From Oreohelix idahoensis (Eukaryota > Mollusca > Gastropoda > Stylommatophora > Oreohelicidae): 64,000 nt of DNA. Of the stretch, positions 12,163 through 23,350 are shown piece after piece. The DNA lies in the NCBI GenBank assembly GCA_024509875.1, contig JAMPIV010010594.1:434001-498000 (forward strand), read 5' to 3'. A program made the translations under genes and the position numbers. The first letter of the stretch is position 1. Each line of letters starts with the position of its first letter. The notes beneath the pieces are model-generated. The model saw nothing but the letters and a program-made list of their open reading frames with translations, was not told where the DNA came from and made no database searches.

Positions 12163-14415
12163 TGTAGTGAAATTGACAGAGATACAACGGTAAAATACCT
12201 CCAAGGATAACATATAAGGATAAAAACATAATGCGTAGGCTGCTGATAGACATGATCGCCCAGACCGCGGGTCATCACCCTCCATAAGAATTGACTTGCT
12301 AGACAGGAGGGGAACGGCGGATCAAAAAGGAAAAAAATATGACTGGAAAGATTGCGTGAGACTAGAAAGGCTAAGGAGACGCAATTGGGGGGGAAACGGA
12401 GAAAAGTCACGTTTCCCAAGTTGACATAAAAAGTAAGCAACTCGACAGAAGGGACCATAGATATGTTACGCCACAGTCATTTATTGGACGCTTTTGCGAT
12501 ACCAAGCCCTTGATTTGAATTCAGCGGCTAAAACGCAGATGTTTGGAATATTACAAAAATTAAAAAGTAAATTTTTCTTAATATTAATGTTAGGAATATA
12601 AAAATTAGCTGGCCGGATGGCCCATTCTGAGCAGTGAACTAATATGTTCTTAATTTTACAGACGGATAGATAATATTGAAGATAATGACAAAAGACAGTG
12701 TTGTTCACATCATCGACAGACTGTATTGAATCTAAAAGTGTCGCTAATTGCACAAAAAAACACGACCTCGAGACGCAGGTGTTCAAATCTACGTAGTATG
12801 GAAGAGAGGGACATTGGTGGTGGCTGTGTCTAAAAATAACTTTTAACGACAAAATTTTGGAGGGGAGAGAAAGGTTGGTTCAAAAATCAAGTACATTTTG
12901 TAGAAACACAAGTAGAGACGGACAGACTAACAGATAACCATCCATACTTGACTGAAGCATGACTGAAATGACTTTAGTGTAGGAAATTTGAATTTAAAAT
13001 AAACCTAGGCAGTGATTGGCCACAGACAATCATATCATTAGCGCTCAGACGCGAAAGTGGGGCCATTCTTCAATAGTTGTTCAGTGATAGACACAGATTT
13101 TAAAGTGTGGTGATTTCCATATGAAAGAAAGTGAAAGAAATTTAGGGACGCCATACTATAGCCAGCAGCTCAGCTGAGTTTTGCTAGCAATTCTGTGTTA
13201 TTTATTCATAATCTGGTAAGATTGAAATTATTTCCTTATATATTTTGAATATTGTTTCATGTTCGAGTGATTTGATACTGCCATATCGAAATCTAGCCTT
13301 ACAAACAAGTAGGGATTTGCTCTAGACCCCCCGCCCTAGTCAGGGTCTAGGGACCAACAATGTACATAAACTCCAGCAAGGATTAGGCAAGACAGATCAA
13401 GTGTTGAGAATAATGAAACATATTACCTATCCTCTTTTAGGGCAGAAAACTAATAAATATTTTTCAGAATCTATAGTCTGGGAGGATCTATCTGATGTAA
13501 AACCACCATGGTAAATGTGCTGTTTGGTCAGAGAGATCTGACCTGTCTGTATGATGTGGTTGTTGTGTCAGTGTTGTGTCCAGACGTGGGTAGAGAATAG
13601 ATTTTGACACATGGCCCATACTTTGATTGCAGAGCTGTGAGTTTCTGTTGTCAACAAAGCAGTGTCTATTCAGTTGGTGACTTTACTCGAGTGTATCTGT
13701 GCAGTACTTGTGACAGAGACCACCATTATTGCCCGCCAGCACGGAGAGGTGGGACCACCTGATTTCAGCACCAGAGCTACAACTACAAGATGAGTGAGCC
13801 TCTGGTCTGCTGGACATTCACCAACGCTGTGTAGTTACTAATACCCCATAAAAATTCCCACCATTTTCTGGACACTGTGTAGTCAATATAGACAGGTGTG
13901 ATGAGGCCACCCCAACAGCACAAACATTAACTATCCTCCCAAGTAGATGACTACTAGAACATTTTAATAAAACTAACTAGTATAGTACATATATATGTAC
14001 ACTATTGCATTTATGATATAATATTCCATGCATTTCTTTCATAATCTCTAAATCCTTTTAAGTTCTGGTCAACCTAAAAAATTGATCCAGAACAAAATAA
14101 ATGTAATATAATTCTATCAAAAAATTTTACACACGTGAGTTAGTTCAGTGTATTTTAACATTTATTAATATTATTAGTCTTGTTAAATATCTGTGGGTAT
14201 ATCTATAACCTATTACACCACACTACATATCATAACCCTAGACACTTTACGTAGCCACATTCATTAAAAAAAATTAAGTGTGAGGTCGTAGTGGTAGCAA
14301 GAAAGGCCTTCTGACAATTCTCAACTACATTTTATCTCAGGAGCCTTCACAGCTGGCCTCATACAATTACATTTAGTAATATCACCATCATACAATACCA
14401 TCAAACACCACTACA
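12163..14415 (+). repeat. Element B 5' LTR
   Basis: A direct repeat of 19156-21406, bounded by TGTAGTG and ACTACA. At 2253 bp it is long for a Ty3/gypsy LTR. It must contain the promoter and polyadenylation signals, but I could not identify them securely; AATAAA motifs occur near 13449 and 13969. Minus-strand open frames inside it recur in the other LTR and show no protein family, so they are probably fortuitous. Confidence 0.95.
13322..13350. promoter_or_regulatory. Conserved LTR hairpin
   Basis: CTAGACCC (13322-13329) pairs with GGGTCTAG (13343-13350) around a C-rich loop. The identical hairpin is at 20314-20342 in the 3' LTR. It is direct sequence evidence of a stem-loop; a role in RNA 3' processing or packaging is only a guess. 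Confidence 0.5.
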
Positions 14416-14420
14416 TAAAT

Positions 14421-14439
14421 TGGGGTCTTGTCCAGGGAT
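14421..14439 (+). promoter_or_regulatory. Element B primer-binding site, proline-tRNA-like
   Basis: TGGGGTCTTGTCCAGGGAT begins five bases (TAAAT) after the 5' LTR. It resembles the well-known proline-tRNA primer site TGGGGGCTCGTCCGGGAT with a few differences. Element C has a related site at the same spacing. The tRNA would prime minus-strand DNA synthesis. Confidence 0.75.
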
Positions 14440-14682
14440 AATTAGCCCAACAGTAATATTAGGATCTCCTGGTGGGAGAAATAAAAGTAGGGAAATAAAT
14501 TGTAAAATTCCCTTTAAAATTAAAAGTGTCCCTGCAGATAAAAGTTGGTGAATCTTCACAGCCAGTAATAATTAATTAGTTAACTGGTTAGTTAGAATTA
14601 GTTAGACTATAGTCATAAGAAGTACTTAGTGTATTTACTGGTTAGAGATTTATCTTGTATATTATTATATTGTCTAAAAAGT

Positions 14683-17600
14683 ATGGCGGAGCTGGCAAAA
14701 TTTAGATCAGCTGCTGTGCTCACCGCGAAGGAGATGGGAATGGATGGTCAAATTTTAATTCAATACGTAACGGCTGAATGTGATAAATATATTGAACGGG
14801 AAGAAAGGAGATTAGAAAAAGAGGCTGAAAGAAAATTGGAGTCTGACAGGTTGGTTGAAGAGAAGAAGTTAGAGGCTGAGACTAAGAGGTTGCAGATTGA
14901 GGCTGACAAAGAGGCAAACGCATTGGCGGCCGACGACAACCGACAGCAAAGGGAGGCAGAAGAAAAAAGGTTGACTGCCGAAAGGGAGGCAGAAGATAGA
15001 AGGTTGCAGAGGGAGCACGAATTACGACTAAGGGAGCTGGAATTACAAGGCCCGGCTCCTGAAAATGGTGCCAGCCCTTTTGCCTCAGATGCTACGCCCA
15101 GTCTGGGAGCCTCAAACTCAGCTATGGGGTTTCATTTAGACCATTTTGTTGAAAAAGACGATGACATAGAGGGGTACCTAGGACGTTTTGAGTTATTAGC
15201 TACTACATATGGGTTAGAGAGAGAGAGGTGGAGTTTAAAGCTATCACAGGGATTGAGAGGTACTTCTTATGAAGTATTTGCCAAAATGAACAGGGAAGAC
15301 CAAGACAATTATGACATGTTAAAGCAGGCTTTGTTATTAAGGTACGAGAAGAATGGTGAATTTTATCGTAAGAAATTTAGAAATGCCAAACTGTTGTCTG
15401 GGGAGACATACCACCAATTCTCTGCTAGACTAGAAACCTATTTGGAGAAATGGACGGCTCTGGGGAAGACCCAAGATCTTAAAGAAATGATCATGATTGA
15501 GCAATTGAGAGAGTCCATGGCTCCAGACATGAGAAAATTTCTCATGGAACAAGGTGCAGAGAAGTTGGGGGAAATTTTAAATGTTGCTGAGAGGTATCAG
15601 GCAGCCCAGGCAGAGGTAAGTGGTGCTAAAAAGAAGCACATAGACAATTTTAAAGCTCCACAGCAATTTAATAAATTTGATAATAGAGAGCAGGGAAATA
15701 AAGGTAGGACAAACTTTGAGCGGCCAAGAAATGACTATCGCGACAGAAACTCACAGTTCAATGACCAAAAGTTCAATGAAAGAAAACCGTTGAACCAAGG
15801 AAAAAGATGGTGTAAATGGTGCAAGAAGGATAACCATAACACCGAATTTTGTAGAAGGAAACCTTCAAACATTGCTGCAATGAAGTCGGGGACGCAAAGA
15901 TTAAAGGTTAATCCTAAGGGACAACAGGAACCTTATCACCCCCCAGTTTGTGAGGATGTTATTTGTAATGGGGTCACCATAAGGTGCCTTTATGATACAG
16001 GTTTGGATTATGATTCAGTTGTGAAGTCTAGCCTAGTGGACCCAAGTCAGTATACCACAGAAACAGTGGAAATACAAGGGGCGACTAAGGACATACCACT
16101 CATGACACTTCCCATCGCAAGGATAACGGTGAAAACTCGCTATGTGGAAGGAGAAATCAGAGCAGCAGTGATAGATGAACCAATCTACCCTCTGATATTG
16201 GGGTGTAGATACGTCTTCTTGGGGAATCCCGAGAAACCTGTGATCATGGCGACAGTGCAGACCAGGTCACAGAAGAAGGAGGAAGAAGGTGAACCTATAA
16301 ATGCTCATCCAGAGGAGATGAGGAAGGCGCAGGCTGAGGATAGGACACTCAAGCCCTGTTTTAAAAAATTGCCCAAATGCCACACACCTCCGAGCAAGGG
16401 GGAATATTTCATGAAGAACAAACTCTTATACAGGAAGGCCGGAACTGGAACAAATGGTCACAACCAGCTGGTTCTTCCCACTTCATATAGAGATAAAGTG
16501 ATGGAACTCGGGCATGCGATTCCCTTCAGTGGTCACATGGGGATCAGCGCCACAGGACAGCGTATAGCTTGTCATTACTTCTGGCCAGGGATAACGGAGG
16601 ATATAAAAAGATATGTCAAATCCTGCCCAGAATGTCAAAGGGTAGCTCCAAAGCACTGGACTGCTCCTGCAACTCTAGGGGAAATGCCCATAGTGGGAAC
16701 ACCTTTTGAGAGGGTTGCAGTGGATATTGTAGGACCTCTCACTCGGACCAAGAGGAGGAACAGTTACATCCTTACTCTGGTGGACACTTGTTCTATGTGG
16801 GGAGAGGCGGTAGCCCTGCCATCAATTGATTCAAAACATGTAGCAGAGGCACTACTTACAATATTTACCCGATTAGGATTCCCGCATCAAATCTTGACGG
16901 ATAATGGTTCTCAGTTCAAGGGGAAACTAACGGAAGAAGTTTTTAAGCTATTTCAAGCCAGACACTTTCATTGTAGTCCGTACCATCCACAAGGGAACGG
17001 CCAGGTAGAGAGGTTCAACGGGACTCTCATTTCTATCCTGAGAAAGCTGGCACACGAAAAACCGGATCTGTGGGATCAATTCCTGCCCGCCGCATTGTTT
17101 GCGTACCGGGAGGTACCACATAGTTCAACCGGGATGGCTCCCGCAACTCTGCTATTTGGGAGGCCAATAAAAGGTCCATTAGAAGCTCTATTAAGGACCT
17201 GGACAGATGAGAAGGCGGAAGAGACTGTTACCTCATCGTATCAATACGTGAACGAACTGACCACTCGTTTGAAAGCTGGATGGAAACTGGCAAATGATAA
17301 TTTGAAACAAGCCAGGAAGAAACATGCAGCATATTTTAATAGGAAGGCAAAGGACAGGGAACTGGCAGTCGGAGAGAAGGTGCTGCTTCTACTACCCGGA
17401 AGCCAGAATAAATTACAAATTGGTTGGCAAGGTCCATATACGGTTCTAGAGAAGGTGTCTAGAACAAACTATAAAATTGACAAAAAGGGGAAGGAAAAAG
17501 TTTATCATGTAAACCTGTTAAAGAAGTATCTGGACAGACCACTCCAGGAAAGCACCCCCTTATTGACCTTGGCTATTGCAACCCAGATGCAAAAAGAACC

Positions 17601-19068
17601 ACTCACCTCACATGAATACCCATTACATCCTTGTGAAACAGCAGCACAGGTAAAAGTCAGTAAGCACCTGACTAAAAACCAGAGGGAGAGAGTTCAACAG
17701 GTTCTGGAGGAACATACAGATGTATTAACAGATAAACCAGGCCATACAAATTTGCTACAGTATGACATGAAACTGGTAGACTCAAACCCAATCTGTATGA
17801 GAGCCTATTCTATTCCGTTCGCGAAGGAGAAGGCATTGAAGGAAGAAATAGAGTATTTGTTGAAGGAGGGGATTATTTCGCACAGTGAATCATCTTTTAG
17901 TTCTAGTGTCGTTTTGTTGAGAAAACCGTCTGGGGAACACAGACTGTGCATAGATTACAGGAAACTGAATGCTGTCACAGAAGGACAAGTGGATCCATTA
18001 CCAGACACAAAACAGTTATTTGCCAGACTGAACAAGGCAAAATACTTTTCAAAGGTGGATCTTAGTAAAGGCTATTACCAGATCCCAGTGAAGCCTGAAG
18101 TGAGACCTTATTTGGCTTTTAGCACTTCGGATGGACATTATGAATTCAATATGCTACCATTCGGACTGAAAAATGCTCCGAGTGTGTTTTCAAGGATGAT
18201 GCGCAAATTGTTGGATCCCCTGAATAACCCATGTATCACGAATTTCATGGATGATATTCTCGTCGCCACAGAGACATTTGAAGAACACATTGAAGCTCTG
18301 GAGATGTTGTTTGATAGACTTCGGGAGGCGAACTTAACTGCTAGGCCAACAAAATGTTGTATTGGATGCAAAGAGTTGGAATTCTTGGGACACACTGTAT
18401 ATCAGGGTAATATGACCCCTGATCCTAAGAACTTGGAAAAACTGCAGAGAGCACCTAGGCCGCAAACAAAAAAGGACGTGCGATCATTCGTGTCGTTATG
18501 CGGATTTTATCAGAAATACATCAAAAATTTTAACGCTATTTGTGCTCCTCTGACTGATCTGACTCGCAAGGGACTTCCAGATAAAATTATTTGGACTGCA
18601 CAATGTGAACTAGCGTTCCAAGAGTTAAAGGAAAAACTCACTAGCAAGCCTATTCTCAAACTGCCTGATTTGACACAGGACTTTGTCTTAAGAACCGATG
18701 CAAGTAATGTAGGACTAGGAGGGGCTTTGTTGCAAAGATCATCTTCACCTGATGGGGAACTGAAACCAGTCGCTTATGCAAGCCGCAAATTGAATAAGGC
18801 GGAACAAGGATACTCCACAAGCGAAAAAGAATGTTTAGCGTTAATCTGGGCAATAAAGAAGTTTCAAATCTATCTGTATGGTAGGACTTTTGTGGTGGAG
18901 ACGGACCATCAGCCTCTCGTGTTCTTGTCTCAGGCTAAGCATGAAAACGCAAGATTGCTGAGGTGGTCTTTATTGCTTCAACCTTATCAGTTCAGTATCC
19001 AATATATCCCAGGCAAATTGAATGTCGGTGCAGATTTCCTCAGTCGGCACCCCTGTGATCAAAATTAG
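14683..19068 (+). CDS. Element B Gag-Pol polyprotein, 1461 codons, integrase before RT
   Basis: I choose the ATG at 14683 (MAELAKF) rather than 14629, because element C Gag also begins MADLAKF. Domains in order: charged coiled coil (about 35-122); capsid (about 150-310), the region related to the vertebrate SCAN domain in Gmr1-like elements; CCHC knuckle C377-C380-H385-C390; protease with DTG 438-440 and ILG 505-507; integrase zinc module H611, H618, C648, C651; integrase triad D681, D740, E776 with 35 residues between the last two; GPY 917-919; RT with D1126 and FMDD 1188-1191; RNase H with D1339, E1383, D1408, D1451. No stop or frameshift separates gag from pol, so all parts come from one polyprotein unless processing or recoding adjusts their ratio. 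Every key residue is present, so the copy looks functional. Confidence 0.95.
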   Translation: MAELAKFRSAAVLTAKEMGMDGQILIQYVTAECDKYIEREERRLEKEAERKLESDRLVEEKKLEAETKRLQIEADKEANALAADDNRQQREAEEKRLTAEREAEDRRLQREHELRLRELELQGPAPENGASPFASDATPSLGASNSAMGFHLDHFVEKDDDIEGYLGRFELLATTYGLERERWSLKLSQGLRGTSYEVFAKMNREDQDNYDMLKQALLLRYEKNGEFYRKKFRNAKLLSGETYHQFSARLETYLEKWTALGKTQDLKEMIMIEQLRESMAPDMRKFLMEQGAEKLGEILNVAERYQAAQAEVSGAKKKHIDNFKAPQQFNKFDNREQGNKGRTNFERPRNDYRDRNSQFNDQKFNERKPLNQGKRWCKWCKKDNHNTEFCRRKPSNIAAMKSGTQRLKVNPKGQQEPYHPPVCEDVICNGVTIRCLYDTGLDYDSVVKSSLVDPSQYTTETVEIQGATKDIPLMTLPIARITVKTRYVEGEIRAAVIDEPIYPLILGCRYVFLGNPEKPVIMATVQTRSQKKEEEGEPINAHPEEMRKAQAEDRTLKPCFKKLPKCHTPPSKGEYFMKNKLLYRKAGTGTNGHNQLVLPTSYRDKVMELGHAIPFSGHMGISATGQRIACHYFWPGITEDIKRYVKSCPECQRVAPKHWTAPATLGEMPIVGTPFERVAVDIVGPLTRTKRRNSYILTLVDTCSMWGEAVALPSIDSKHVAEALLTIFTRLGFPHQILTDNGSQFKGKLTEEVFKLFQARHFHCSPYHPQGNGQVERFNGTLISILRKLAHEKPDLWDQFLPAALFAYREVPHSSTGMAPATLLFGRPIKGPLEALLRTWTDEKAEETVTSSYQYVNELTTRLKAGWKLANDNLKQARKKHAAYFNRKAKDRELAVGEKVLLLLPGSQNKLQIGWQGPYTVLEKVSRTNYKIDKKGKEKVYHVNLLKKYLDRPLQESTPLLTLAIATQMQKEPLTSHEYPLHPCETAAQVKVSKHLTKNQRERVQQVLEEHTDVLTDKPGHTNLLQYDMKLVDSNPICMRAYSIPFAKEKALKEEIEYLLKEGIISHSESSFSSSVVLLRKPSGEHRLCIDYRKLNAVTEGQVDPLPDTKQLFARLNKAKYFSKVDLSKGYYQIPVKPEVRPYLAFSTSDGHYEFNMLPFGLKNAPSVFSRMMRKLLDPLNNPCITNFMDDILVATETFEEHIEALEMLFDRLREANLTARPTKCCIGCKELEFLGHTVYQGNMTPDPKNLEKLQRAPRPQTKKDVRSFVSLCGFYQKYIKNFNAICAPLTDLTRKGLPDKIIWTAQCELAFQELKEKLTSKPILKLPDLTQDFVLRTDASNVGLGGALLQRSSSPDGELKPVAYASRKLNKAEQGYSTSEKECLALIWAIKKFQIYLYGRTFVVETDHQPLVFLSQAKHENARLLRWSLLLQPYQFSIQYIPGKLNVGADFLSRHPCDQN

Positions 19069-19142
19069 AGTAGTGGCAGACGTGAGGAGTAATTTTACCT
19101 ATGTGTATCGCTGGTTGTGGAACTTGCCATAGGCATGTTTTC

Positions 19143-19155
19143 AAGTGGGGAGATG
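19143..19155 (+). promoter_or_regulatory. Element B polypurine tract
   Basis: AAGTGGGGAGATG directly precedes the 3' LTR. Element C has AAGTGGGGAGAATT at the matching place. Such tracts resist RNase H and prime plus-strand DNA synthesis. Confidence 0.8.
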
Positions 19156-21406
19156 TGTAGTGAAATTGACAGAGATACAACGGTAAAATACCTCCAAAGA
19201 TAACATGTAAGGATAAAAACATAATGCGTAGGCTGCTGATAGTACATGATCGCCCAGACCGCGGGTCATCACCCTCCATAAAAATTGACTTGCTAGACAG
19301 GAGGGGAACGGCGGATAAAAGGAAAAAAATATGACTGGAAAGATTGCGTGAGACTAGAAAGGCTAAGGAGACGCAATTGGGGGGGAAACGGAGAAAAGTC
19401 ACGTTTCCCAAGTTGACATAAAAAGTAAGCAACTCGACAGAAGGGACCATAGATATGTTACGCCACAGTCATTTATTGGACGCTTTTGCGATACCAAGCC
19501 CTTGATTTGAATTCAGCGGCTAAAACTCAGATGTTTGGAATATTACAAAAATTAAAAAGTAATTTTTTCTTAATATTAATGTTAGGAATATAAAAATTAG
19601 CTGGCCGGATGGCCCATTCTGAGCAGTGAACTAATATGGTCTTAATTTTACAGACGGATAGATAATATTGAAGATAATGACAAAAGACAGTGTTGTTCAC
19701 ATCATCGACAGACTGTATTGAATCTAAAAGTGTCGCTAATTGCACAAAAAAACACGACCTCGAGACGCAGGTGTTCAAATCTACGTAGTATGGAAGAGAG
19801 GGACATTGGTGGTGGCTGTGTCTAAAAATAACTTTTAACGACAAAATTTTGGAGGGGAGAGAAAGGTTGGTTCAAAAATCAAGTACATTTTGTAGAAACA
19901 CAAGTAGAGACGGACAGACTAACAGATAACCATCCATACTTGACTGAAGCATGACTGAAATGACTTTAGTGTAGGAAATTTGAATTTAAAATAAACCTAG
20001 GCAGTGATTGGCCACAGACAATCATATCATTAGCGCTCAGACGCGAAAGTGGGGCCATTCTTCAATAGTTGTTCAGTGATAGACACAGATTTTAAAGTGT
20101 GGTGATTTCCATATGAAAGAAAGTGAAAGAAATTTAGGGACGCCATACTATAGCCAGCAGCTCAGCTGAGTTTTGCTAGCAATTCTGTGTTATTTATTCA
20201 TAATCTGGTAAGATTGAAATTATTTCCTTATATATTTTGAATATTGTTTCATGTTCGAGTGATTTGATACTGCCATATCGAAATCTAGCCTTACAAACAA
20301 GTAGGGATTTGCTCTAGACCCCCCGCCCTAGTCAGGGTCTAGGGACCAACAATGTACATAAACTCCAGCAAGGATTATGCAAGACAGATCAAGTGTTGAG
20401 AATAATGAAACATATTACCTATCCTCTTTTAGGGCAGAAAACTAATAAATATTTTTCAGAATCTATAGTCTGGGAGGATCTATCTGATGTAAAACCACCA
20501 TGGTAAATGTGCTGTTTGGTCAGAGAGATCTGACCTGTCTGTATGATGTGGTTGTTGTGTCAGTGTTGTGTCCAGACGTGGGTAGAGAATAGATTTTGAC
20601 ACATGGCCCATACTTTGATTGCAGAGCTGTGAGTTTCTGTTGTCAACAAAGCAGTGTCTATTCAGTTGGTGACTTTACTCGAGTGTATCTGTGCAGTACT
20701 TGTGACAGAGACCACCATTATTGCCCGCCAGCACGGAGAGGTGGGACCACCTGATTTCAGCACCAGAGCTACAACTACAAGATGAGTGAGCCTCTGGTCT
20801 GCTGGACATTCACCAACGCTGTGTAGTTACTAATACCCCATAAAAATTCCCACCATTTTCTGGACACTGTGTAGTCAATATAGACAGGTGTGATGAGGCC
20901 ACCCCAACAGCACAAACATTAACTATCCTCCCAAGTAGATGACTACTAGAACATTTTAATAAAACTAACTAGTATAGTACATATATATGTACACTATTGC
21001 ATTTATGATATAATATTCCATGCATTTCTTATATAATCTCTAAATCCTTTTAAGTTCTGGTCAACCTAAAAATTGATCCAGAACAAAATAAATGTAATAT
21101 AATTCTATCAAAAAATTTTACACACGTGAGTTAGTTCAGTGTATTTTAACATTTATTAATATTATTAGTCTTGTTAAATATCTGTGGGTATATCTATAAC
21201 CTATTACACCACACTACATATCATAACCCTAGACACTTTACGTAGCCACATTCATTAAAAAAAATTAAGTGTGAGGTCGTAGTGGTAGCAAGAAAGGCCT
21301 TCTGACAATTCTCAACTACATTTTATCTCAGGAGCCTTCACAGCTGGCCTCATACAATTACATTTAGTAATATCAACATCATACAATACCATCAAATACC
21401 ACTACA
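19156..21406 (+). repeat. Element B 3' LTR
   Basis: A 2251-bp direct repeat of the 5' LTR, with scattered substitutions and a few one- to three-base indels. It is followed by the second ACATG target copy. The pol stop lies 87 bp upstream of it. Confidence 0.95.
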
Positions 21407-21411
21407 ACATG

Positions 21412-22267
21412 AAATAAGTGGTTAAAAATCTGCCATGTAGAAAATAATAAATAACTGTGAACTAAGAGAGAGTCAAAGTCTGCGAGGAAATTAAAGGACA
21501 AATGACGTGACATTACACACATATTGAGTAAAATAAAGCCAATAATGGAGGACATGACATTCATATGGAGCAAAACTAAGGATATACGGAGGACACAAAG
21601 TAATGGCAGTCCCACAGCAGATACTGCCATAGGGGATGAAGTGTTAGAGAAACTTCGCTATACTGGGTCCTGTATCAAGGCATAGGGTGACCAGTCCTCT
21701 TCCTGCCAAGGCGGTGTGTGCTAAAGCGTACGTCAAACATGACATCTTTAAAGCTGTTGTTTTTTATGCAAGATTATACGGTGATTGAGCGTCCAGTCGG
21801 CTGAGAGGTTAGAGTGCCTCCCTCTCTCAGAAAAGTTACCGAGTTTCGGGATGGAAACCTGGCAGTCAGGCTCTATACCCCGCTGTAATTGGCTATCTCT
21901 GACTCTGCTTGAGAGTTATAGAAGGCAAAAGCACTGAGGAAGGGAACTGGTCGCCACACTTCATTCACTTCCCTTTGGCAGTGTCTGCTATGGGACAACC
22001 TTTTTACATCTTTAATTTGATGACTGACAGTGTTGTACTTAATGAAAATGTAGAATAATATAACATTAGGTCTCATAAGTCAAACCAGTTTCTGAACTTT
22101 GACCCCACTGGTATTGAACACTGCGATATCAGCTGTACACATCAGAGAGATAACACACTTCCCTCTGGCAGACAACCCAAATAACAACCCAACCACGAGA
22201 ACAAGGCCTGGACTGAGCCAAGTGTGGTGACAATATTTTATCTGGTTATCTCTGCTCCTTCTATATT
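21412..22267. other. Flank of element B with a SINE-like stretch
   Basis: There is no credible gene. From about 21780 to 22000 there is a tRNA-like stretch, listed separately. The rest shows no assignable structure. Confidence 0.45.
21780..22000 (+). mobile_element. Possible tRNA-derived SINE
   Basis: CGGCTGAGAGG (near 21798) is one base away from the RNA polymerase III A-box consensus. A weak B-box-like GTTTCGGGATGGAAACC lies about 45 bases further on. The 3' part holds CCCTTTGGCAGTGTCTGCTATGGGA, and similar motifs occur near 10070, 27930 and 33945, which suggests a dispersed family. The B box is degenerate, so the call is tentative. Confidence 0.4.
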
Positions 22268-22431
22268 TACGAGGGAAGGTCAAAAAGTAATGCCTCCTAT
22301 TTTTTATGTATGTAAATACTGTATCAGTGTGCAATTTGTAAATTTAGCAGGATTCCTCAAACACTCTTCTGCATTGTATAGCATTACCAACCTGTTTCAG
22401 TAACAGGTGGCACCACTGTAACAGTTTAAAA

Positions 22432-22636
22432 ATGGCTGCCAAAGACGTTCAGTTAAAACAACGTTATGTCATAGAATGTTGACAGACAGACATAAAAAAA
22501 CAAGGAAAACCATAGTCATCAACCTCCTGCACCATTACGAAACTGAAGGAGAAGAGTTTTTATCGAATATTGTGACAGGTGATGAGACTTGGGTTCATTT
22601 TTTTAACCAGAATCCAAGAGGCAGTCAATGATAGGA
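22432..22636 (+). pseudogene. Mariner transposase, N-terminal remnant and first catalytic motif
   Basis: The sequence begins with a mariner-like MAAKDVQLKQRYVI, then has a stop and a large deletion of the helix-turn-helix region. It resumes with TGDETWVHFF, which carries the first catalytic aspartate. The frame ends where the LINE fragment was inserted. It cannot make an active transposase. Confidence 0.8.
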
Positions 22637-23350
22637 AACTCTTTACAGAGCGATACAACAGGAAGCAATCTGATCATCAGAAGTAGTCCCCCCGTCTGAC
22701 AAGTGTTTTGGCCCGATATACTCCTTTACACTCTAAGGGGAGCGGGCCCACTTGGGTCATGACTCCCAAGCGTCTCAGCCTCCTGTTGTCTTGTATCGAA
22801 AATGAACCCATTTCACTTATGGTAGCAACTTTAATCCACAACTCCGCCAGCCGTGGAGGCAATTGTGAAAGTAACGGAGAAGACAAATTATTCCGTTCGT
22901 TCCGTCGCACACACTGAGACACCATCGCGAAGCCGACGCCACTGCGCGTTCGCCACTGAAATTCTGACACTGACACCTCTATAATATACACCGCCTGTCG
23001 CCTCTCAGCCACAGCCCTTTCACTAGTACACCAAAAACTCAGTGTATTGTGGACTTAGAAAAATTCACGGTATTTTCTGTACCGCAGTGTTTATTGTCAC
23101 GATTTCCATTGCCCATTGCGGTTGTTTCACAGCCAGCCTGATGCCTTTTCGGCAGTTTCACTAAGCCTCTTCAGTGCCCTTGTTCTCGACTGTCCCCTCA
23201 GCCCCAACAGTTTCAATAGATCATACACTGATGCTGCCACAAGCCCTCTTGCGCCCACTTCAACAGCCATGACACTTGCAGTGAACCCATCGTGACTCAG
23301 ATCCGCGGCCAGATCACTATACTTGGCCGCTTTGAACAAATGTTGCTGTC
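22637..23350 (-). mobile_element. LINE fragment inserted in the mariner transposase
   Basis: Minus-strand frames at 23127-23339 and 22677-23012 flank a short gap. The first contains DLAADLSHDGF, VEVGARGLVA and AEKASGWL, a pattern I recognise from the region downstream of RT in a group of invertebrate and fish retroelement proteins. The mariner sequence stops just before it and resumes right after it, with similar CAGTCAAT / CTGTCTAAT at the two junctions as a possible TSD. Clade and exact ends are uncertain. Confidence 0.5.

Larger units (their letters stand above)
12163..21406 (+). mobile_element. Element B: complete Gmr1-like Ty3/gypsy LTR retrotransposon
   Basis: All parts of a full element are present: 2.25-kb LTRs at both ends, a primer-binding site five bases after the 5' LTR, a single Gag-Pol ORF, a polypurine tract and a 5-bp TSD (ACATG at 12158-12162 and 21407-21411). 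LTRs begin TGTAGTGAAA and end ACTACA. I counted about a dozen differences between them over roughly 2250 bp, so insertion was recent. Integrase precedes RT, the defining order of the Gmr1-like group. It is the best candidate autonomous source for element C. Confidence 0.95.

Noticed and set aside
12078..12852. Minus-strand open frames of 123-136 codons recurring at 19.0-19.9 kb
   Set aside because: They recur only because they lie in the two LTR copies of element B; no domain is visible and indels between the LTRs change them.
14629..14682. Upstream ATG for the element B polyprotein
   Set aside because: The 18 extra codons have no counterpart in element C, whose Gag starts at the position equivalent to 14683.
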